Part shown: positions 1 to 4,306 of the stretch, piece after piece
Numbering within the stretch: the first letter of the stretch is position 1
Layout of the letters: each line of letters starts with the position of its first letter
Assembly: GCA_018667205.1 (NCBI GenBank)
Contig: JABIVN010000607.1
Span: forward strand, 1-8,671
DNA from: Gammaproteobacteria bacterium
Lineage (GTDB): Bacteria; Pseudomonadota; Gammaproteobacteria; Pseudomonadales; Azotimanducaceae
Reading direction: 5' to 3'
DNA: 8,671 nt
Made by a program: the position numbers and the translations under genes
Notes under the pieces: model-generated
What the model was told of the DNA's origin: nothing
Database searches by the model: none
What the model saw: the letters and a program-made list of their open reading frames with translations, nothing else

Positions 1-1
1 A

Positions 2-427
2 ATGTTCGAAGCGCTCATTGAGTTCATAGAGGACACAATATTTTCCAGAATCACACAAATCATGAAGGAAGAGATGCAGGCAGATAAACGCTGCGAAAAG
101 ATTCTGGGGCTTATTCTAACGTTCTGTGAACGCAACCCCGGTATTACACGAATACTCACCGGTGATCCACTCGCCGGAGAAACCGAAAGATTAAGACAAA
201 GAGTCACCCAGTTATTCGATAGAATCGAAGCTCAACTACGACAGATCATGAGAGAGATGCCCTTAAGAGGAGAGCAGAAAACGTCGACTGACCCCGTCGT
301 TGCCGCTAACTTATTATTGTCACTCGTTGAAGGTCGAATAGGCCAGTACGTGCGTAGTGATTTTGAGCGTAAACCGACAACCGAATGGGATGTCCAGTGG
401 CAGGTGTTAAGAGAGGGCTTGTTTTAG
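2..427 (+). CDS. slmA: Nucleoid occlusion factor SlmA, C-terminal part (5' end outside window)
   Basis: SlmA is a TetR-like DNA-binding protein that binds FtsZ and blocks Z-ring assembly over unsegregated nucleoid. The 141 visible residues align without gaps, from memory, to E. coli SlmA from about residue 58 to the end. The helix-turn-helix lies upstream of the window, so the ATG at position 2 is an internal methionine, not the start. Recognisable blocks are ALIEFIED (4-11), ERNPGITRILTGDPLAGE (43-60), FDRIEAQLRQIMRE and VRSDFERKPT near the end. Residues matching E. coli F65, R73, L94, R101 and N102, which I recall as FtsZ-contact positions, are present (window residues 8, 16, 37, 44, 45). 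The position matching G97 is threonine. It ends with TAG and faces pyrE convergently, as in enterobacteria. The family assignment is secure; FtsZ binding is inferred. Confidence 0.93.
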   Translation: MFEALIEFIEDTIFSRITQIMKEEMQADKRCEKILGLILTFCERNPGITRILTGDPLAGETERLRQRVTQLFDRIEAQLRQIMREMPLRGEQKTSTDPVVAANLLLSLVEGRIGQYVRSDFERKPTTEWDVQWQVLREGLF

Positions 428-552
428 AAAAGTTACCCGGCAAGGATTGCTCAGTCAGTGATGATTTTAGTTACCGTTGAGTTAGGCCAACTCATGTTGA
501 TCAATCACAACTCCTTAGTATTCGATAGCCGCGGCAATGAGCGTCAGCTCGC

Positions 553-569
553 GACCAGGGCCCCTGGTC
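553..569 (+). terminator. 17-bp GC-rich palindrome, possible weak slmA terminator
   Basis: GACCAGGG-C-CCCTGGTC is a perfect 8+1+8 inverted repeat 125 bases after the slmA stop. As plus-strand RNA it folds as a 7-bp stem with a 3-base loop, followed by UUCCUGCUU, a poor U-tract. On the minus strand no U-run follows. A terminator for slmA is possible. A protein-binding palindrome is the alternative. Confidence 0.3.
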
Positions 570-658
570 TTCCTGCTTGATGACGCCCACTGTGAGACTT
601 CCGGTAACCTGCCGCCCCCATTGAAAATTGCGAGTCCATTTTTAGCCACCGGCCTCTT

Positions 659-787
659 ATGGGCCTGGTAACACCGAAACGATATCCCCGTTTTTATATA
701 GACTTTTATATCGACCTTTATAAGAACCCTTATAAAAGCCCTTATAAAAACCCTTATATCAACAAAGTTAAGCCGCTATTTTTTTAA
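659..787 (+). CDS. Doubtful 42-codon open frame through the 12-bp repeats
   Basis: ATG at 659 opens a 42-codon frame ending in TAA at 785-787. Because the repeat period is 12 bp, the six units read as a tetrapeptide series with an invariant Tyr at position 2: FYID, FYID, LYKN, PYKS, PYKN, PYIN. It is preceded by MGLVTPKRYPR and followed by KVKPLFF. No Shine-Dalgarno sequence precedes the ATG. Nucleotide variation among units is only partly concentrated at third codon positions, so coding is weakly supported. The frame may be open by chance. It matches no family I know. Confidence 0.15.
   Translation: MGLVTPKRYPRFYIDFYIDLYKNPYKSPYKNPYINKVKPLFF
692..763. repeat. Six tandem degenerate 12-bp repeats with TTATA core
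   Basis: Six contiguous 12-bp units start at 692, 704, 716, 728, 740 and 752. The plus-strand consensus is YYTTATAWNRRC. Positions 3-7 (TTATA) and the final C are identical in all six; the minus strand reads G-N4-TATAA-RR. Neighbouring units are the most alike (units 1 and 2 differ at one base, as do 4 and 5), which suggests stepwise tandem duplication. There are no spacers, so it is not a CRISPR. Possible roles are a binding array for an AT-recognising protein, an easily melted element between converging transcripts, or a neutral slippage product. The function is unknown. Confidence 0.85.
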
Positions 788-832
788 TGTAAACGGCAAG
801 ACCCCGCCAGCATATCAACAGTAGGGCCGCTA
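756..832. repeat. Pair of diverged direct repeats flanking 33 bp
   Basis: ATATCAACA-N7-GCCGCTA at 756-778 recurs as ATATCAACA-N5-GCCGCTA at 812-832. The 9-bp and 7-bp blocks are exact and in the same order, offset by 56 and 54 bp. The first copy overlaps the last unit of the 12-bp array. This looks like the trace of an older segment duplication between pyrE and the array. Confidence 0.55.
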
Positions 833-860
833 GACAGTAGGTCGACCAGACGGGGTGTTA

Positions 861-1517
861 TCAGAAAGACGCTATTCCGTACTCCGCATGGTAGGAACTT
901 ATCGCCTTAAGCTCGTCTTTATATGCTCCGTTTTCCTCAAGAAACTGAACGATATCGTTCAGCGTCACCACGCTAAGGACGCGAAGACCATAATCTCGCT
1001 CAACTTCCTGAATCGCGGACAGGTCTGCTTTACCTCGTTCCTGTCGATCAATGGCCACGATTACGGCGCTCGCCGTCGCTTTTTGACTATCTCCAAAAAA
1101 CGACATAACTTCTCGGATCGCAGTCCCTGCAGTTATTACATCATCGACAATAACCACGTTGCCCTCCAATCGTGCGCCAACGAGTGTTCCGCCCTCACCG
1201 TGGCTTTTTGCCTCCTTACGGTTAAACACGTACGGCATGTCAATTTGGTATTGATTTGCCATCGCTATAGAGGTGGCCGCAACCAGGGGAATTCCTTTGT
1301 ACGCAGGTCCAAAGAGGCAATCCGCTGCTAATCCACTAGCCACTAGGACTTCAGCGTAATAAGAACCGAGGCGGGCGAGGGCACCGCCAGTCTTAAATTC
1401 CCCAGCATTAAAGAAATATGGGCTCTTTCGACCTGATTTAAGGTCGAATTCTCCAAATCTCAGGACATCATGGTCTAACGCAAACTCAATAAACCCCTTT
1501 TTATAGTCAGCCAACAT
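861..1517 (-). CDS. pyrE: Orotate phosphoribosyltransferase
   Basis: This enzyme transfers the phosphoribosyl group of PRPP to orotate to make OMP, the fifth step of cytosolic UMP synthesis. The 218-residue protein is close to the E. coli length (213). The substrate segment [14 protein letters not shown] is at 26-39. The mobile catalytic loop [12 protein letters not shown] is at 99-110. The PRPP-binding signature [16 protein letters not shown] is at 121-136. All expected catalytic and binding residues are present. The start is the ATG at 1517-1515, which shares one base with the TAA of rph (TAATG), pointing to translational coupling. No separate promoter or leader is possible between the two. 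It ends with TGA and converges with slmA. Confidence 0.97.
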   Translation of the reverse strand: MLADYKKGFIEFALDHDVLRFGEFDLKSGRKSPYFFNAGEFKTGGALARLGSYYAEVLVASGLAADCLFGPAYKGIPLVAATSIAMANQYQIDMPYVFNRKEAKSHGEGGTLVGARLEGNVVIVDDVITAGTAIREVMSFFGDSQKATASAVIVAIDRQERGKADLSAIQEVERDYGLRVLSVVTLNDIVQFLEENGAYKDELKAISSYHAEYGIASF

Positions 1518-2230
1518 TAGAGTTCACCGGCAAGCGCTGCCCGTTGGATAGCCCGAAGTTCAGCGGTGCCTTTTTCTGCCAGACGTAGCATTTCCATGAG
1601 TTCTTCCCGGTTAAAGGGTTCATCTTCAGCGGTACCCTGAATTTCGATAAATCGACCATCTTCAGCAACGACGACGTTCATATCGGTGTCCGCCTTGGAG
1701 TCTTCCACGTATTCCAGATCCAGAACTGGCACTCCACCAACGATTCCCACTGAAACGGCAGAGATGAGTTGGGTATTAGGTGTCGTACCCAGCGTTTTTA
1801 TCGCCTCTAAAAGAGCGACACACGCGCCGGTAATTGAAGCCGTTCTGGTACCTCCATCTGCCTGAATGACGTCACAGTCAATACGCACGGTATATTCACC
1901 GAGATCTTTCAGATCCACCGCTGCCCTGAGTGACCGACCGATAAGACGCTGAATCTCTACTGTCCTGCCGCCCTGCTTACCTTTGGCCGCTTCTCTGCCC
2001 ATTCTTGTATCTGTAGACCGCGGTAGCATCCCATATTCAGACGTGATCCAGCCCTGCCCACTGCCGCGAAGAAAAGATGGAACGCCAGATTCGACAGATG
2101 CTGTACAAATGACTTTGGTATCACCAAAACCAACGAGCACCGACCCTTCCGCGTGTTTATTAATATTCCTTTCCATTGTTACTTCTCGCATTTGATCAGG
2201 TTCACGAGATACCAGTCGTTTTGTGCTCAT
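1517..2230 (-). CDS. rph: Ribonuclease PH
   Basis: RNase PH is a phosphate-dependent 3'-5' exoribonuclease that trims tRNA precursors, acting as a ring-shaped hexamer. The 237-residue protein matches the usual length (238 in E. coli). The family blocks are [14 protein letters not shown] (34-47), [20 protein letters not shown] with [12 protein letters not shown] (72-103), [14 protein letters not shown] (123-136) and the acidic catalytic segment [17 protein letters not shown] (171-187). It is full length, unlike the frameshifted rph of E. coli K-12. The ATG at 2230 was chosen because the family begins here and GGAG (2239-2236) lies five bases upstream. The open frame continues to 2560, but that extension lies antisense to yicC and resembles nothing. 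It is first gene of an rph-pyrE unit. Confidence 0.96.
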   Translation of the reverse strand: MSTKRLVSREPDQMREVTMERNINKHAEGSVLVGFGDTKVICTASVESGVPSFLRGSGQGWITSEYGMLPRSTDTRMGREAAKGKQGGRTVEIQRLIGRSLRAAVDLKDLGEYTVRIDCDVIQADGGTRTASITGACVALLEAIKTLGTTPNTQLISAVSVGIVGGVPVLDLEYVEDSKADTDMNVVVAEDGRFIEIQGTAEDEPFNREELMEMLRLAEKGTAELRAIQRAALAGEL

Positions 2231-2235
2231 TATTG

Positions 2236-2239
2236 CTCC
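2236..2239 (-). promoter_or_regulatory. Ribosome binding site of rph
   Basis: On the minus strand GGAG is followed by five bases and then the ATG at 2230. This fixes the rph start within a longer open frame. Confidence 0.7.
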
Positions 2240-2255
2240 GTTGTATAAAAACTCC

Positions 2256-2261
2256 ATTATA
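2256..2261 (-). promoter_or_regulatory. Candidate -10 box for rph-pyrE (TATAAT)
   Basis: A perfect TATAAT reads on the minus strand in the 63-bp gap between rph and yicC. It would start transcription about 20 bases before the rph ATG. No good -35 hexamer sits 16-18 bases upstream, so activation or a weak -35 is implied. It overlaps the plus-strand candidate. Confidence 0.5.
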
Positions 2262-2263
2262 CT
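2258..2263 (+). promoter_or_regulatory. Candidate -10 box for yicC-gmk (TATACT)
   Basis: TATACT on the plus strand would start transcription near 2270, giving a leader of roughly 24 bases before the yicC ATG. The best upstream partner is TTGCTC (2233-2238) at a long 19-bp spacing. It shares four base pairs with the minus-strand TATAAT, so the two promoters may compete. Confidence 0.4.
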
Positions 2264-2293
2264 TACCGAACGCAATAGATAACGAGAAATCCA

Positions 2294-3142
2294 ATGACAA
2301 GAAGTATGACGGCGTTCTCCCGTCAGAAACATGGGGCCGCAGTATGGGAGATTCGCAGCGTGAATCATCGCTACCTTGACGTCAGTTTCCGCATGCCAGA
2401 GAACCTTCGACATCTGGAGACCGAACTGAAATCCCAGTTTAAAGACAAGGTCCAGCGAGGGAAAATTGAATGCACCCTTAAAATCAGCGCAGGAGAACTG
2501 AAGACTCGAATTAGTATCAACCAGAATCTGGTGCAGGATCTGCACGCCGCAATGGGCCAAATCGCAGAAATAACAGGCATGGAAGACCGTGGTGATATTC
2601 TATCTCTGCTGCGCTGGCCCGACGTTCTAACAACAGAAGAATCAGGCGATGATCAGATGATAGACGCCCGCCAAGGCTTCAAACTGGCGGTGGCCCAGTT
2701 GGTGGAAATGCGGGAACGTGAGGGAACTGAGTTGGCCGGGCTTCTCGAAGGCAGGCTCAGCGATATTGAGACGACCGTCGTAAAACTAAGAGAGGAGACA
2801 CCGACAATTATCGCTCATCAACACGAGCGACTGTTGAAACGGTTGAGCGATATCGATGTTGAGGTCGACCCTGGGCGCGTTGAACAGGAACTGGTCATTC
2901 TTTCCCAAAAACTGGACGTCGCCGAGGAATTGGATAGGCTGGTCACACATGTTTTAGAAGTCAGAAGAAACCTCAAGGTGAATGAACCTGTCGGTCGACG
3001 TCTAGATTTTCTGATGCAGGAACTCAACAGGGAAGCAAACACCTTGTCTTCGAAGGCCGCTGCAACGTCGACCACGATGCAGGCCGTTGACCTGAAAGTC
3101 TCGATTGAACAAATGCGGGAACAGATACAGAACATTGAATGA
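2294..3142 (+). CDS. yicC: YicC family endoribonuclease
   Basis: The YicC/YloC family is widespread in bacteria. E. coli YicC has been described as an endoribonuclease involved in RNA turnover, including RyhB decay. The protein has 282 residues (287 in E. coli). The N-terminal domain opens with [10 protein letters not shown] (1-10), followed by [13 protein letters not shown] (18-30) and RGKIECTL (55-62). The C-terminal domain from about residue 195 carries [40 protein letters not shown] (231-250) and the terminal MREQIQNIE. Relative to E. coli the first loop is about five residues shorter. The ATG at 2294 gives the family's exact N-terminus, with only a weak purine stretch upstream. It overlaps gmk by four bases (ATGA) and is divergent from rph. 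Confidence 0.94.
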   Translation: MTRSMTAFSRQKHGAAVWEIRSVNHRYLDVSFRMPENLRHLETELKSQFKDKVQRGKIECTLKISAGELKTRISINQNLVQDLHAAMGQIAEITGMEDRGDILSLLRWPDVLTTEESGDDQMIDARQGFKLAVAQLVEMREREGTELAGLLEGRLSDIETTVVKLREETPTIIAHQHERLLKRLSDIDVEVDPGRVEQELVILSQKLDVAEELDRLVTHVLEVRRNLKVNEPVGRRLDFLMQELNREANTLSSKAAATSTTMQAVDLKVSIEQMREQIQNIE

Positions 3143-3807
3143 ATAAACAACACAGGGCAGAAAACAGGGCAGAAAAAAAAACAGAAAACAGAGGGCAACT
3201 CTTTGTCATCTCTGCACCATCCGGCGCCGGTAAAACAAGCCTGGTACGGGCATTGATGGAACGCTCAAACACCACCGGTGTCGCCATCTCGCACACCACC
3301 AGGGCCATGCGGCCGGAAGAAGCGGATGGGATCAACTATCATTTCGTCTCCGTAGACGACTTCACCGCCATGGCAGACCGGGGTGAATTTTTAGAATCGG
3401 CAACCGTGTTCGAGCATCTTTACGGCACGAGTTCCAGTGCCGTGAATCTCATTCTACGGCAGGGTAAGCATCTTATTCTTGAAATAGACTGGCAAGGTGC
3501 AGCGCAAGTACGGCAAAAGTTACCGAGCACCCAGTCGATTTTCATTTTCCCGCCTTCCCTCGACGCCCTTCGTGATCGACTCGAAAACCGCGCCCAGGAT
3601 GACGTAGAAACTGTTGATAAAAGGATGTCTGCCGTCTTTGAAGAGCTATCACACTGGCAGGAATTCGATTACCTGATCGTGAACGACCAATTCGATACCG
3701 CACTTGCGCAATTACAGTCGGTCGTCGCGGGCCAAGGGAGTGATCACCATATCAGTAAGCAGATGAAGGCCCTCGGGCCTCTGATTGATGGTTTATTACC
3801 ACAATAA
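3139..3807 (+). CDS. gmk: Guanylate kinase
   Basis: Guanylate kinase phosphorylates GMP to GDP with ATP and is usually essential, feeding GTP, dGTP and (p)ppGpp pools. The 222-residue protein (207 in E. coli) has the P-loop SAPSGAGKTS (25-34), the GMP-binding block SHTTRAMRPEE (51-61), YGTS (95-98), EIDWQGA (115-121), the lid segment RLENRAQD (147-154) and FDYLIVNDQFDTAL (176-189). The core starts at about residue 19. The first 18 residues are a charged, low-complexity extension (RAEN, RAEK, KTEN) encoded by a short repeat with nine adenines. No other ATG, GTG or TTG lies in frame before the core, so ATG 3139 is the only start. It overlaps the yicC stop by four bases and lacks a clear ribosome binding site of its own, so it is probably translated by coupling. 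Confidence 0.97.
   Translation: MNKQHRAENRAEKKTENRGQLFVISAPSGAGKTSLVRALMERSNTTGVAISHTTRAMRPEEADGINYHFVSVDDFTAMADRGEFLESATVFEHLYGTSSSAVNLILRQGKHLILEIDWQGAAQVRQKLPSTQSIFIFPPSLDALRDRLENRAQDDVETVDKRMSAVFEELSHWQEFDYLIVNDQFDTALAQLQSVVAGQGSDHHISKQMKALGPLIDGLLPQ
3154..3181 (+). repeat. Two 12-bp repeats ending in a nine-A tract within gmk
   Basis: AGGGCAGAAAAC (3154-3165) is followed by AGGGCAGAAAAA (3166-3177). The second merges into nine consecutive adenines at 3173-3181. Both are in frame in codons 6-15 of gmk and encode its non-core N-terminal extension. Repeats and A-runs of this kind are prone to replication and transcription slippage. Confidence 0.8.
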
Positions 3808-3817
3808 CAGTCATTTA

Positions 3818-3846
3818 TTGTTTAATAGTATCGATGTGGCTACAAT
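3818..3846 (+). promoter_or_regulatory. Probable sigma-70 promoter for rpoZ-spoT
   Basis: TTGTTT (3818-3823), 17 bp, TACAAT (3841-3846) lies just after the gmk stop. The spacing is ideal, the -10 is near consensus and the -35 matches at its first three bases. The predicted start near 3853 gives a leader of about 60 bases before rpoZ. The -35 overlaps the 3' arm of an AT-rich hairpin (ACAATAA 3801-3807, TTATTGT 3815-3821) that begins at the gmk stop codon. Confidence 0.6.
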
Positions 3847-3903
3847 GCGCGGTCCTTGAACGCCTACCCTCTGCCTTTTGGGGGAAGCAACACTGAATTG
3901 AAT

Positions 3904-3907
3904 GGAG
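3904..3907 (+). promoter_or_regulatory. Ribosome binding site of rpoZ
   Basis: GGAG lies five bases before the ATG at 3913. It supports that start over the in-frame TTG at 3856. Confidence 0.75.
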
Positions 3908-3912
3908 CACCC

Positions 3913-4197
3913 ATGGCGCGAGTAACCGTAGAAGATTGTTTGGAAAACGTAGCGAACCGATTTGAACTGGTGATGGTTTCCAGCAAACGAGCTCGACAAA
4001 TTGCAACTGGCGGCAAAGACGCGCTTGTGCCAATCGAAAATGATAAGCCAACCGTACTGGCCCTGCGTGAAATTGCGGCAGGTCTGGTGACTGCAGCGAT
4101 CCTTGTAGAGCCAACCCAAGAAGAAACCGAAGCATTAGCACTTAGTGCAGTACAGGACGGATTTGAACAACACGAACAAGAGCTCAACAACCTCTAG
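3913..4197 (+). CDS. rpoZ: RNA polymerase omega subunit
   Basis: Omega binds the beta' subunit, helps RNA polymerase assembly and, with beta', forms (p)ppGpp site 1 in proteobacteria. The 94-residue protein (91 in E. coli) begins MARVTVED, the N-terminal segment known to line site 1. It continues with [15 protein letters not shown] (16-30), [20 protein letters not shown] and EIAAG, then an acidic, glutamate-rich tail typical of the family. An in-frame TTG at 3856 would add 19 residues that omega does not have, and it lies only a few bases from the predicted transcription start. rpoZ follows gmk after 105 bases, with its own probable promoter, and precedes spoT by 96 bases. Placement next to spoT fits its role as part of the (p)ppGpp receptor. 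Confidence 0.96.
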   Translation: MARVTVEDCLENVANRFELVMVSSKRARQIATGGKDALVPIENDKPTVLALREIAAGLVTAAILVEPTQEETEALALSAVQDGFEQHEQELNNL

Positions 4198-4248
4198 CGG
4201 AAACCAAAAAAATCCGGGCGGGGAATTTACCTGTCCAATTCTTAAGTC

Positions 4249-4306
4249 GGGGTTCTGCTACTTTGTAGCCCCCTTACCTGGGGTTAGTACACTGTGTTAA
4301 CCCCGG
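4249..4306 (+). promoter_or_regulatory. Candidate RNA structure over the spoT start
   Basis: Two hairpins can form in the rpoZ-spoT gap. The first is GGGG (4249-4252), a 4-base bulge, GCTAC (4257-4261), loop TTT, GTAGC (4265-4269) and CCCC (4270-4273). The second pairs GGGGTTA (4280-4286) with TAACCCC (4298-4304), extended by a T-G and a C-G pair, with the GTG start (4294-4296) in its loop. CCCC 4270-4273 could instead pair with GGGG 4280-4283. ATCCGGG (4212-4218) could take CCCGGAT (4302-4308). No U-tract follows, so control of translation is likelier than termination. Complementarity is seen; regulation is inferred. Confidence 0.4.

Larger units (their letters stand above)
428..860. other. 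Convergent intergenic region between slmA and pyrE
   Basis: This 433-base stretch between the slmA and pyrE stop codons has no recognisable gene. It holds a small inverted repeat (GAGTT 479-483 with AACTC 489-493), a 17-bp GC-rich palindrome (553-569), six tandem 12-bp AT-rich repeats (692-763) and a diverged direct duplication (756-778 and 812-832). There is also an 8-bp direct repeat ACAGTAGG at 819-826 and 834-841, and the palindrome GGTCGACC at 840-847. I found no strong intrinsic terminator for pyrE on the minus strand. Confidence 0.8.

Noticed and set aside
692..763. CRISPR-like array
   Set aside because: The units are contiguous 12-mers with no spacers, and no cas gene is nearby.
772..860. 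Intrinsic terminator for pyrE on the minus strand
   Set aside because: Only 4-6 bp stems with long loops can be drawn (for example ACCCCG with CGGGGT), and no clean U-tract follows any of them.
855..1331. 158-codon plus-strand open frame opposite pyrE
   Set aside because: It mirrors the well-conserved pyrE coding strand, has no recognisable domain and starts at the pyrE stop. It is a shadow frame.
2231..2560. Extension of the rph open frame to a start at 2560 (347 residues)
   Set aside because: RNase PH begins at MSTKR. The extra 110 residues lie antisense to yicC, cross the divergent promoter region and resemble no protein, while a good GGAG precedes the ATG at 2230.
3024..3335. Minus-strand open frame across the yicC-gmk junction
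   Set aside because: It is antisense to two conserved proteins, with no homology and no ribosome binding site.
3856..3912. In-frame TTG start giving omega 19 extra residues
   Set aside because: Omega proteins start at MARVTV. A GGAG sits five bases before that ATG, and the TTG lies almost at the predicted transcription start.
4198..4293. Separate spoT promoter in the rpoZ-spoT gap
   Set aside because: TTTACC at 4226 has no -10 at a suitable spacing; the sequence there is a G-tract.
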